From Lachnospiraceae bacterium (lineage in GTDB: Bacteria > Bacillota > Clostridia > Lachnospirales > Lachnospiraceae), in contig JALFLW010000010.1 in the NCBI GenBank assembly GCA_022774505.1, forward strand, positions 1 through 64,000: 64,000 nucleotides of DNA. Reading direction: 5' to 3'. Positions 42,314 to 50,237 of the stretch are shown here, piece by piece. Below the pieces are notes generated by a model, which was given only the letters and a program-made list of their open reading frames with translations, was not told where the DNA came from and ran no database searches. Within the stretch, counting starts at the first letter, position 1. Each line of letters starts with the position of its first letter. The translations under genes and the position numbers were made by a program.

Positions 42314-43230
42314 GGTATATCCACCTCCAATAACTTCATGATCAATGCCATTCTCATATAAACTCCATTTTGAACCTGCTTAAAATACACAGCTCTCGGA
42401 TCATCATCCACATCTGTCGAAATCTCATTGACACGTGGAAGAGGATGCAGGATGTACATATCCTTCTTCGCATATTTAAGCTTGTCCTTCGTTAAGATAA
42501 AGCTGTCTTTCAGACGGATATAGTCCTCCTCATTAAAGAAACGCTCTCTCTGGACTCTTGTCATATAGAGAATATCCAGCTGCGGCATATTCTCCTCCAG
42601 CTTATCGGTCTCTATGTAATCAATATTTCCGGCATCCAGCACCTCACGACGCAGATAACTTGGGATCTTAAGCTCCTCCGGAGAGATCAGCACAAATTTT
42701 ACGTTGGGAAAACGTACCATCGCATTGATCAGAGAATGAACCGTGCGTCCAAATTTCAGATCACCACACATACCGATCGTAAGATTGTCCAAACGGCCTG
42801 TCTGCGTTTTGATCGTCAAAAGGTCTGTCAGTGTCTGCGTCGGATGATTATGTCCACCGTCTCCGGCATTGATCACCGGAATAGAAGAGTGCATGGCAGC
42901 CACTGTCGGTGCTCCCTCTTTCGGATGACGCATAGCACAAATATCCGCATAGCAGGAGATGACGCGGATCGTGTCCGCTACACTTTCTCCCTTAGACGCA
43001 GAACTGGAAGAAGCCTCAGAAAAACCAAGTACCTGTCCCCCCATATTGATCATAGCAGCTTCAAAGCTTAAGCGGGTACGTGTACTTGGTTCATAAAATA
43101 AAGTAGCAAGTTTTTTACCATCACAGACATGAGCATATTTGCTCTGGTTATTCATAATATCCTGTCCCAGTGTCAGAAGTTCCTCCAGCTCCTCCATGGA
43201 GAGATCCTGTGGGCTGATAAGATGTCGCAT
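42307..43230 (-). CDS. pyrB: Aspartate carbamoyltransferase catalytic subunit
   Basis: PyrB joins carbamoyl phosphate and aspartate in the first committed step of pyrimidine synthesis. The 307-residue protein has the carbamoyl-phosphate motif [20 protein letters not shown], the HPTQTLTD motif, [20 protein letters not shown] and HPLPRVNEI. The length is typical. The start follows ATAGGAGG. The promoter at 43266-43294 gives a short leader with no PyrR attenuator that I can see, so allosteric control through PyrI may be the main regulation. Confidence 0.96.
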   Translation of the reverse strand: MRHLISPQDLSMEELEELLTLGQDIMNNQSKYAHVCDGKKLATLFYEPSTRTRLSFEAAMINMGGQVLGFSEASSSSASKGESVADTIRVISCYADICAMRHPKEGAPTVAAMHSSIPVINAGDGGHNHPTQTLTDLLTIKTQTGRLDNLTIGMCGDLKFGRTVHSLINAMVRFPNVKFVLISPEELKIPSYLRREVLDAGNIDYIETDKLEENMPQLDILYMTRVQRERFFNEEDYIRLKDSFILTKDKLKYAKKDMYILHPLPRVNEISTDVDDDPRAVYFKQVQNGVYMRMALIMKLLEVDIPC

Positions 43231-43265
43231 ATATTTGCCTCCTATCCTAAATTTCGATTTTTTCT

Positions 43266-43294
43266 ATTTTACTACAACTCCTTCCTTATGGCAA
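43266..43294 (-). promoter_or_regulatory. Promoter of pyrBI
   Basis: On the minus strand TTGCCA (43289-43294) and TAAAAT (43266-43271) are 17 bases apart, 36 bases before the pyrB start. Confidence 0.6.
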
Positions 43295-43303
43295 TATATT
43301 GAC

Positions 43304-43332
43304 TTGACTTTTTAAGCGGTTTCCATAATAAT
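43304..43332 (+). promoter_or_regulatory. Possible promoter of the hydratase gene, divergent from pyrBI
   Basis: TTGACT (43304-43309) and AATAAT (43327-43332) are 17 bases apart. The -35 boxes of this and the pyrB promoter lie about ten bases from each other. Confidence 0.4.
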
Positions 43333-43427
43333 AAATACTGCTATGATATGAATAATACATCCTGATCCGGTGCGCTGTCCGGAATAGGAGAATATAAATA
43401 ACCATCAGCGCAGAAATGAGGAAGTCT

Positions 43428-45716
43428 ATGATAAAATTGTATGACAACGGAGTTTATCTGGTGAATGGCACAGATATCGTAGAAGATAACGGAGAGGCTG
43501 CGGCTGCTCTTACTGCAAAATGCGGACAGGCTCCAAGCAAGGAAGAAGCAGCCAAGGGTACCATGGCATATAGCATTTTGGAGGCACATAATACCTCCGG
43601 AAACATGGAACAGCTTCAGATTAAGTTTGACAAACTGACATCCCATGATATTACATTTGTGGGGATCATTCAGACAGCCCGTGCATCCGGACTGGAAAAA
43701 TTCCCGATCCCATATGTCCTGACAAATTGTCATAACAGTCTCTGTGCGGTTGGTGGAACCATCAACGAGGATGATCACATGTTTGGTCTGTCCTGTGCTA
43801 AGAAATACGGTGGAATCTATGTTCCTCCTCATCAGGCGGTCATTCATCAATATGCCCGTGAAATGCTGGCCGAGGGTGGCAAAATGATCCTTGGTTCCGA
43901 TTCCCATACCCGTTATGGTGCACTTGGTACCATGGCAATGGGAGAGGGTGGTCCTGAGCTTGTTAAACAGCTTCTGTCCCGTACATATGATATCAATATG
44001 CCGGGTGTTATCGCAGTATATCTGACAGGTAAACCACAGAAGGGTGTTGGTCCTCAGGATATTGCTCTGGCAATTATCGGTGCTGTATTCTCAAATGGTT
44101 ATGTAAATAATAAAGTCATGGAGTTTGTGGGAGATGGGGTCGCCAACCTTTCTGCCGACTTCCGTATCGGTGTCGATGTCATGACTACAGAAACAACATG
44201 TCTGTCTTCTATCTGGACTACCGATGACAAAATCAAAGATTTCTATGAAATCCATAAACGTCCGGAAAGCTATAAGGAATTAAAGCCGGCTGATATTGCT
44301 TATTATGATGGTATGGTTTATGTAGACCTTTCCAGCATCAAGCCTATGATCGCCATGCCTTTCCATCCAAGCAATGTCTATACAATCGAAGAATTAAATT
44401 CAAATCTGATGGATATTCTTGATGATGTCGAGAAGAGAGCACTCGTAAGTCTTGATAACAATAAAGTCAATTATACATTAAAGGATAAAGTCCACAACGG
44501 CCGTCTTTATGTAGAGCAGGGAGTTATCGCCGGATGTGCCGGTGGCGGCTTTGAAAACGTCTGTGATGCTGCAGATATCCTCCGCGGTAAATATATTGGT
44601 GCTGATGAATTCTCCCTGAGTGTATATCCATCCAGCCAGCCTGTATTTATGGAGCTTGTGAAAAACGGTACTATTGCGGATCTGATGGAAACCGGCGCAA
44701 CCGTGCGTTCCGCATTCTGCGGTCCTTGCTTTGGTGCCGGAGACGTTCCTCCAAACAATGGTTTATCCATTCGTCATTCTACACGTAACTTCCCGAACCG
44801 TGAAGGATCTAAGGTAAATAACGGTCAGATCGCATCAGTAGCATTAATGGATGCACGTTCCATTGCCGCTACAGCTGCAAATCAGGGTTATCTGACTGCT
44901 GCCACAGATATTGATGTTGATTTCAAGAAACCGAAATACTTCTTCGACAGTGCGATTTATGAGAATCGTGTATACAATGGATGGGGAAATGCAAAACCTG
45001 AAACTGAAGTTAAATTTGGCCCTAATATCAAGGATTGGCCTAAAATGAGTGCATTGACTGATAATCTCGTATTAAAGGTTGTATCTGAAATTCATGATCC
45101 GGTTACTACTACGGATGAGCTGATTCCGTCCGGTGAGACATCTTCCTTCCGTTCAAATCCTCTCGGACTGGCTGAATTTACACTTTCCCGTAAGGATCCG
45201 GCCTATGTCGGACGTGCAAAGGAAGTCCAGGCAGCCGAAAAGGCCCGTGTCGCCGGAGAGGACATATTTGCAGCTCTGCCGGAAGTCGAAGAGATTTTTA
45301 ATACCATTAATAATACCTTTACCGCGACTCCACAGAAGACGCAGATCGGTTCCACGATCTTTGCCGTGAAACCGGGTGATGGTTCAGCCCGCGAGCAGGC
45401 AGCTTCCTGTCAGAAGGTACTTGGAGGCTTTGCAAATATCGCAAATGAATATGCAACCAAAAGATATCGTTCTAACCTCATCAACTGGGGTATGCTCCCA
45501 TTCCTGTATCAGGGGGATCTTCCTTTTGAAAATGGTGACTATCTCTTTATTAAAGATATCAAAAAAGCCATCGAGGAAAAAAATGATACAATTAAAGCAT
45601 ATGTCGTAAATAAAGGAATGAAAGAATTTGAACTTCACCTTGGTAATCTGACAGATGATGAACGTGATATCATTGAAAAGGGCTGTCTGATCAACTATTA
45701 CCGTTCACAAATGTAA
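43428..45716 (+). CDS. Aconitase-family hydratase
   Basis: The 762-residue protein is of the aconitase superfamily, which dehydrates and rehydrates hydroxy-acids with a [4Fe-4S] cluster. Candidate cluster cysteines are in LTNCHNSL and the CxxC of [12 protein letters not shown]. Other family segments are [20 protein letters not shown], the swivel-domain-like part near [14 protein letters not shown] and [10 protein letters not shown]. It differs from AcnA/AcnB and from LeuC in order and length and belongs to a clostridial group usually named only hydratase. Citrate/isocitrate or another dicarboxylate is possible. The start at 43428 follows TGAGGAAG; an ATG four codons upstream overlaps it. No citrate synthase or isocitrate dehydrogenase lies next to it. 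A terminator follows. Confidence 0.88.
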   Translation: MIKLYDNGVYLVNGTDIVEDNGEAAAALTAKCGQAPSKEEAAKGTMAYSILEAHNTSGNMEQLQIKFDKLTSHDITFVGIIQTARASGLEKFPIPYVLTNCHNSLCAVGGTINEDDHMFGLSCAKKYGGIYVPPHQAVIHQYAREMLAEGGKMILGSDSHTRYGALGTMAMGEGGPELVKQLLSRTYDINMPGVIAVYLTGKPQKGVGPQDIALAIIGAVFSNGYVNNKVMEFVGDGVANLSADFRIGVDVMTTETTCLSSIWTTDDKIKDFYEIHKRPESYKELKPADIAYYDGMVYVDLSSIKPMIAMPFHPSNVYTIEELNSNLMDILDDVEKRALVSLDNNKVNYTLKDKVHNGRLYVEQGVIAGCAGGGFENVCDAADILRGKYIGADEFSLSVYPSSQPVFMELVKNGTIADLMETGATVRSAFCGPCFGAGDVPPNNGLSIRHSTRNFPNREGSKVNNGQIASVALMDARSIAATAANQGYLTAATDIDVDFKKPKYFFDSAIYENRVYNGWGNAKPETEVKFGPNIKDWPKMSALTDNLVLKVVSEIHDPVTTTDELIPSGETSSFRSNPLGLAEFTLSRKDPAYVGRAKEVQAAEKARVAGEDIFAALPEVEEIFNTINNTFTATPQKTQIGSTIFAVKPGDGSAREQAASCQKVLGGFANIANEYATKRYRSNLINWGMLPFLYQGDLPFENGDYLFIKDIKKAIEEKNDTIKAYVVNKGMKEFELHLGNLTDDERDIIEKGCLINYYRSQM

Positions 45717-45741
45717 ATAAATATCCTTTACAAATCACATT

Positions 45742-45777
45742 CCCGAAAGACTTCAGATACGTCTTTCGGGATTTTTT
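45742..45777 (+). terminator. Intrinsic terminator after the hydratase gene
   Basis: CCCGAAAGAC pairs with GTCTTTCGGG around a nine-base loop, followed by ATTTTTT. Confidence 0.88.
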
Positions 45778-46278
45778 CGGTTGTATAAGAAAATAAACCC
45801 TCCAAAAATGACATTTTCCCCTCCGCTGTTTATTTTGTATATTTTTCGATTTCAAAAACAGCATTTTCCACAACAAAAAAATGTCAGGCTCCTATTTATT
45901 TTGGATATGGTTACTATTTTGCACCTTTATTATCAGCATAATCAACATTGCTAAATAAATAACCGTCTGATATCCTTATAAGCAGAAAGTGACGGGAAAT
46001 GGAACCAGGAATAAATTCTCTGTTTGTCTATATCTTCTTTAAAATCCGTTTTCAGTATATTCTATTGTTCTTATGTAACTTCTCCCATAATGTTTTCAGA
46101 ACATTTGTTCATATATCTCAATAGAAATCTGTTTGCACTTTGTCAAAATAGATCAATCATCAAATTACCGGCTGTTTGGATACAAAGCTGCAAGATCCGT
46201 CACTTTTTAATATATGACAAAATGTTCGTAACATAGCACAAAGCCAACGAGAATTACAAAGTAATTCTCAGGAGGACA
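45778..46278. other. AT-rich noncoding stretch
   Basis: About 500 bases between a terminator and the DUF5688 region. I see no gene, RNA or convincing promoter. A 70-codon frame at 46024 lacks a ribosome site. GAGAATTACaaaGTAATTCTC (46250-46270) is a perfect 9-bp-arm inverted repeat immediately before AGGAGG. Confidence 0.6.
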
Positions 46279-46339
46279 ATGCACTATGCACCGGTTTTGT
46301 CTTTTTTGATCACTGTATTAAAGGGAAGGAGTTTATTTT

Positions 46340-47257
46340 ATGGAATCAGCAAAGATCAGTTATGAGGAATTTGTAAGTCAGATACGCTGCAGGTTATATC
46401 AGCTTATACCGGAAGAGGTCAATATGGAGGTTAATCCTGTCATAAAAAACAATTCTGTTCATCTGGACAGTCTTGTCCTGTTTCGTAATGACAGTAATTG
46501 TTCACCCAGCTTTTATCTTCAGGATTATTATGAGTACTATATACAAGGAAGCTCTATTGACCGATTGACTGCACAGATCTACCAAAAATGGCAGGAATTT
46601 ATGGAAAATTCCCCTGCCTGTATACCGGATCTGAGTCTTGAAAACTGCAGGGATTTTATCATCTACCGCCTTATAAATGCGGAAAAAAACCGTGAAATAT
46701 TAAAAACTGTCCCATATATTCCATTTTTTGATCTGGCAATTGTATTTTACTATCTGGTTCACCGTGACAATGACGGCATCCAAAGTCTGCGGATCACGAA
46801 CCGGATCATGGAAGAGTGGGGACTTAGCACTCACGAATTATATCAATATGCCCAGGTCAATACCCCCTGTCTGTTTCCGAAATGTTTCCGGTCGATGAAT
46901 GATTTTGTCAATGAATTAGAATTAACATCCGAAAATGTGTCCGAAGAAGATCCTGCATCATTTAGTCCGTATATCTTAACAAACAGCAACGGGGTAAACG
47001 GTGCTGCCGCCTGGCTTTACCCTGAGGCTCTTGATGATGTGGCCGGATGTCTTAATACAAATTTCTATATTCTTCCAAGCAGCATCCATGAGCTCCTGAT
47101 CCTCCCGGAACATTATAAATTCTCTTCTTCGGAGCTGCTTGATATGGTTCAGACCGTAAACCGGCAATGCGTTGACCGGGAAGAATTCCTTTCCGACAAT
47201 ATTTATCTGTATCATATTGAAAAAAAAGCAATCAAAATGATCACTGCTGCCGAATAA
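46340..47257 (+). CDS. DUF5688-family protein
   Basis: The 305-residue protein matches, from memory, the DUF5688 group found in many copies in Lachnospiraceae: an N-terminal helix (ISYEEFVSQIRCRLYQLIP), VNMEVNPVIKNN, YEYYIQGSSIDRLTAQIYQ, the PYIPFFDLAIVFYYLV segment and a C-terminal YILPSSIHELLILPEH. No catalytic motif, signal peptide or membrane helix is visible. Members vary greatly and often lie in accessory regions; the function is unknown. The start follows AAGGGAAGGAG. A 28-codon frame at 46279 with a strong AGGAGG overlaps its start and may couple translation. Confidence 0.85.
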   Translation: MESAKISYEEFVSQIRCRLYQLIPEEVNMEVNPVIKNNSVHLDSLVLFRNDSNCSPSFYLQDYYEYYIQGSSIDRLTAQIYQKWQEFMENSPACIPDLSLENCRDFIIYRLINAEKNREILKTVPYIPFFDLAIVFYYLVHRDNDGIQSLRITNRIMEEWGLSTHELYQYAQVNTPCLFPKCFRSMNDFVNELELTSENVSEEDPASFSPYILTNSNGVNGAAAWLYPEALDDVAGCLNTNFYILPSSIHELLILPEHYKFSSSELLDMVQTVNRQCVDREEFLSDNIYLYHIEKKAIKMITAAE

Positions 47258-47375
47258 AATCCCCTCTTTACAGAATCTCCCGAATCCCTTAGTATAATAC
47301 ATGGATTCCAAATCTCCTCTTGAGGATTTGGATATTAAAATAACCATACATAATCAAATCGAAAGGATGAGTGAA

Positions 47376-47864
47376 ATGAAAGCAGCAATTATCATGGGAT
47401 CAACCAGTGATCTGTCAAAAGTCGAACCAGCCGTAGATATCTTAAAAAAATATGGTGTAGAAGTAAAGGTGCGTTGCCTGTCTGCCCATCGTGCCCATAA
47501 GGGATTATCTGCATTTATCAATGAGTGCAATGAAGATGACACCGAAGTGATCATCACTGCAGCCGGAATGGCAGCTGCACTTCCGGGAGTAGTAGCTTCC
47601 CAGACCGTACTCCCTGTCATCGGTGTGCCCCTGTCAGGTTCCGTACTGGATGGTATGGATGCTCTTATGTCTATAGTACAGATGCCATCCGGCATCCCGG
47701 TAGCCACAGTTGCTATCAATGGTGCTAAAAATGCAGCCTATCTGGCATTGCAGATCATGGCCGTCAGCCACCCGGATATCCGCACGAAGCTTTTAGAGGA
47801 ACGCAAGGAAATGGAAGCAAATGCCCTAAAAACAAACGATGAAATCACGGCAAAGTTTCAATAG
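47376..47864 (+). CDS. purE: N5-carboxyaminoimidazole ribonucleotide mutase
   Basis: PurE moves the carboxyl group of N5-CAIR to give CAIR in purine synthesis. The 162-residue protein has the class I signature IIMGSTSDLSKVEPAVDIL, CLSAHRAHKGLSAFI with the active His, ITAAGMAAALPGVVASQT and MPSGIPVATVAINGAKNAAYLALQI. The usual length is about 160. I chose the ATG at 47376, which follows AAAGGATGAG, over ATGs at 47301 and 47367. The leader contains TATAAT (47293-47298) and a hairpin of CCAAATC/GATTTGG near 47310-47335. purK and other pur genes are not adjacent. Confidence 0.94.
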   Translation: MKAAIIMGSTSDLSKVEPAVDILKKYGVEVKVRCLSAHRAHKGLSAFINECNEDDTEVIITAAGMAAALPGVVASQTVLPVIGVPLSGSVLDGMDALMSIVQMPSGIPVATVAINGAKNAAYLALQIMAVSHPDIRTKLLEERKEMEANALKTNDEITAKFQ

Positions 47865-47944
47865 ACTCCGAGCAGAACCTTATTTCACAGCATTTTTACG
47901 GAGGTGTTTTATGAAATATTATAAGCAAAAAAAGACAACACGAG

Positions 47945-48475
47945 ATGTATCAGAGCATCATCAAAAAATATAATTCACATATGAAGAAATTAGATTCTAA
48001 GGCAAATGGTGTTTCCGGAACACTTCATACATTTTATGTATTTGCGGATATTGACAAAAATGGCACCGATGAATGTATTTTACGTTATGTCGATGCAAAG
48101 AAATGCAACACGGCAGATATCTACAGCTTCGGGGAAACGACAGCCATATATTCGATCGTAAACGGAAAGGTAAAAGCTGTTATTAAGATGCCTCAGGAGT
48201 ATAACATATATGTCCATACGCAATATTGTGCCATATACAAAAAAAGCAATTATATTGACATGGGATTCAGCCATGGATATGAAGATCGGTGCCTTGTCAA
48301 GTATAAAAACGGAAAGCTTGCTCCCAAAGGCATCCTCTATACCAGCTCTGTTGATGAGAATAAAAAGGTGCATACACTGATCAACAATAAAAAAGTAAAT
48401 AACAAATTTTATAAAAAAAGATTGAAAGCACTTATCGGAAACGAAATGGGATATACAATGAAACGTCTCCGTTAA
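47945..48475 (+). CDS. Unknown protein, probably the 3' part of a gene that has lost its N-terminus
   Basis: The frame encodes 176 residues ([59 protein letters not shown]) like the exported calcium-loop-style domains common in Lachnospiraceae, with a DxDxNGxxE motif. Such proteins normally have signal peptides, but this one has none. A strong ribosome site (ACGGAGGTG) instead serves an ATG at 47910 in another frame, which encodes [20 protein letters not shown] and stops at 47972. An internal deletion that removed the signal peptide and shifted the frame would explain this. It could still be translated by coupling from that short frame. Confidence 0.55.
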   Translation: MYQSIIKKYNSHMKKLDSKANGVSGTLHTFYVFADIDKNGTDECILRYVDAKKCNTADIYSFGETTAIYSIVNGKVKAVIKMPQEYNIYVHTQYCAIYKKSNYIDMGFSHGYEDRCLVKYKNGKLAPKGILYTSSVDENKKVHTLINNKKVNNKFYKKRLKALIGNEMGYTMKRLR

Positions 48476-48539
48476 ATCGAAAAGCAGTGAAAAGCCGTAT
48501 CAAAAAGTATACGGAGGAAATGAAAATAGCCGGTTCGGC

Positions 48540-48568
48540 TTGACCTTGCCTGACAGATGTGCTATACT
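48540..48568 (+). promoter_or_regulatory. Promoter of the tRNA-Arg gene
   Basis: TTGACC (48540-48545) and TATACT (48563-48568) are 17 bases apart, 33 bases before the tRNA. Confidence 0.75.
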
Positions 48569-48601
48569 TCAAATGTTGTCTATTATTTCAGGCAATGGTC
48601 A

Positions 48602-48674
48602 GCACCTATAGCTCAGTGGATAGAGCAGTGGTTTCCGGAACCATGTGGCGGGGGTTCGAGTCCCTTTAGGTGCG
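48602..48674 (+). tRNA. tRNA-Arg (anticodon CCG)
   Basis: The 73-base sequence folds to a cloverleaf: acceptor GCACCTA/TAGGTGC, D-arm GCTC-AGTGGATA-GAGC, anticodon stem GTGGT/ACCAT with loop TTCCGGA, five-base variable loop, and T-arm with TTCGAGT. The anticodon CCG reads CGG. The CCA end is not encoded. A promoter lies upstream and a terminator seven bases downstream, so it is transcribed alone. Confidence 0.95.
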
Positions 48675-48680
48675 TTATCC

Positions 48681-48711
48681 AAAGGCAGAAACTTCTGCCT
48701 TTTTCTTTTTT
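48681..48711 (+). terminator. Intrinsic terminator of the tRNA gene
   Basis: AAAGGCAGAA pairs with TTCTGCCTTT around two bases, followed by TTTTTCTTTTTT. Confidence 0.85.
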
Positions 48712-48738
48712 GTGACGAATTATATAGAAAAAACAGCG

Positions 48739-48767
48739 TTGATTGTAGTAACTGCCTGTGGTATACT
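48739..48767 (+). promoter_or_regulatory. Promoter of the NTF2-like membrane protein gene
   Basis: TTGATT (48739-48744) and TATACT (48762-48767) are 17 bases apart, 37 bases before the start at 48804. Confidence 0.65.
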
Positions 48768-48803
48768 AAGATGATTACGAATCAAGAAAGGATGTCTCAT
48801 ATC

Positions 48804-49457
48804 ATGCCGGTTAAATATAAGAGGTTTATATTTTTCTTTTTATTTATCATTCTGTTAATTGGATCCGGGACATTCATTCTGCTTTCTCCCGATCTATCGG
48901 TTTCCTTTCACCGACAAACCGCAAAAGCTCCTTCACAAACAGCCAGTTTCGGTGCGATCCACTCATATAATGGCCGTTCCGCTCAGGATACCCATCAGGA
49001 GCTTACTCTTCTTATAAAACGTTATTATACTGCGAAGCAGCAGGTAGATATGGATACCATTGCTGAATGTGTCAGCAATGTCGGACATATTGATGAAAAG
49101 AAGCTTATGACAGAAGCGGAATATGTGGAAGGATATGAAAATATCAACTGCCGGATCTTAGACGGAGCCACAAAAGGATCTTATCGTATTTATGTTTATT
49201 ATGATGTAAAAATTTATGATATCGATACCCCGATCCCTTCTTTAAATGCCCTGTATATAAAACAGGATGACTCCGGCAATTGCAAGATTTATCTGGATAC
49301 CCTGAAATCAGAAGAACAACAATATATCGATAAACTGGATAACAGCCGTCAGGTACAGGAACTTGTAAAGTCTGTCCAGAACCAGCTGCATACAGTGATC
49401 AGTCAGGACAGCCAAGTACGGGGATTTTATGAAATGCTGGAAAATGCCCAAAAATAA
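48804..49457 (+). CDS. Membrane-anchored extracellular protein with an NTF2-like domain, function unknown
   Basis: The 217-residue protein has a short basic N-terminus, one membrane helix (about 6-29, FFFLFIILLIGSGTFILLS) and an outside domain. The domain (about 55-205) has the pattern of NTF2-like modules of Lachnospiraceae: LTLLIKRYYTAKQQVDMDTI, EYVEGYENINCRILDG, YRIYVYYDVKIYDIDTPIPS and YIDKLDNSRQVQELV. The frame is open further upstream into the tRNA, but those starts have no ribosome site; AAAGGA lies 11 bases before 48804. It precedes the pseudouridine synthase and ligA on one strand. No enzymatic motif is visible. Confidence 0.75.
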   Translation: MPVKYKRFIFFFLFIILLIGSGTFILLSPDLSVSFHRQTAKAPSQTASFGAIHSYNGRSAQDTHQELTLLIKRYYTAKQQVDMDTIAECVSNVGHIDEKKLMTEAEYVEGYENINCRILDGATKGSYRIYVYYDVKIYDIDTPIPSLNALYIKQDDSGNCKIYLDTLKSEEQQYIDKLDNSRQVQELVKSVQNQLHTVISQDSQVRGFYEMLENAQK

Positions 49458-49478
49458 TCAGAAAAAGGATGAAATAAT

Positions 49479-50192
49479 ATGGCAGTAAGAATCAATAAAT
49501 ATCTAAGCGAAGCCGGAATCTGTTCCCGCAGGGAAGCAGACCGGATGCTTGAACAGGGAAGAATATCCATTGATGGAATCCCTGCTCTTCCGGGGCAAAA
49601 AGTCGAAGAGGGGCAAAAAGTAACCGTAGATGGAAAATCTGTTCAGAAAGAAAAAGAAGAAATTTATCTGGCTTTTTATAAGCCCCGTGGAATCGTATGC
49701 ACAACGGCCGAATCCGAAAACGGTGAAAAAATCGTAAATGTCATTGACTATATTAATTATCCAAAAAGAGTTTACCCGGTCGGACGCCTGGATCAGAACT
49801 CAGAAGGGTTGTTGTTATTAACAAATCAGGGAGAAATGATGGAACGTATCCTTCGCAGCCGCTATGGACACGAAAAGGAATATTTTGTTCGCGTCAACCG
49901 CAAAATAACACCGGACTTTTTAAAAAAAATGTCTCAGGGCGTTGAAATTCTTGACACAGTTACAAAACCATGCAAAGTATGGCAGGAGGATGAAAAAAGT
50001 TTTCATATTATTCTGACGCAGGGATTAAACCGTCAGATACGCCGTATGTGCGAGGCACTGGACTACCGCGTCACTCTGCTGCGCCGTGACCGCGTTGTCA
50101 ACATTACGCTGGATGGGCTTGTAAAAGGACGTTATCGCCGTTTAACACCACAGGAAATCCAGGAACTGAAAAGAATATGCAGCCAAACATAG
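49479..50192 (+). CDS. rRNA pseudouridine synthase, RluF/RsuA family
   Basis: The 237-residue protein has an N-terminal S4 RNA-binding domain (INKYLSEAGICSRREADRMLEQGRI, split across this motif), KPRGIVCTT, the catalytic Asp in VGRLDQNSEGLLLLTN and the C-terminal motif GLNRQIRRMCEALDYRVTLL. The last motif and DGLVKGRYRRLTPQE are closest to RluF/YjbC types that modify 23S rRNA. The start follows AAAAAGGATG. ligA follows after 46 bases in the same direction. Confidence 0.92.
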   Translation: MAVRINKYLSEAGICSRREADRMLEQGRISIDGIPALPGQKVEEGQKVTVDGKSVQKEKEEIYLAFYKPRGIVCTTAESENGEKIVNVIDYINYPKRVYPVGRLDQNSEGLLLLTNQGEMMERILRSRYGHEKEYFVRVNRKITPDFLKKMSQGVEILDTVTKPCKVWQEDEKSFHIILTQGLNRQIRRMCEALDYRVTLLRRDRVVNITLDGLVKGRYRRLTPQEIQELKRICSQT

Positions 50193-50237
50193 CAGCAGAC
50201 TATCATTGATCAGAAAAAGAAGCGGGGGAAATTATAT

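Noticed and set aside
46024-46236. A 70-codon frame in the gap before DUF5688
   Set aside because: No ribosome site and no recognisable protein features.
48645-48803. An upstream extension of the NTF2-like protein starting inside the tRNA gene
   Set aside because: The extension crosses the tRNA terminator and the promoter at 48739-48767 and has no ribosome site.
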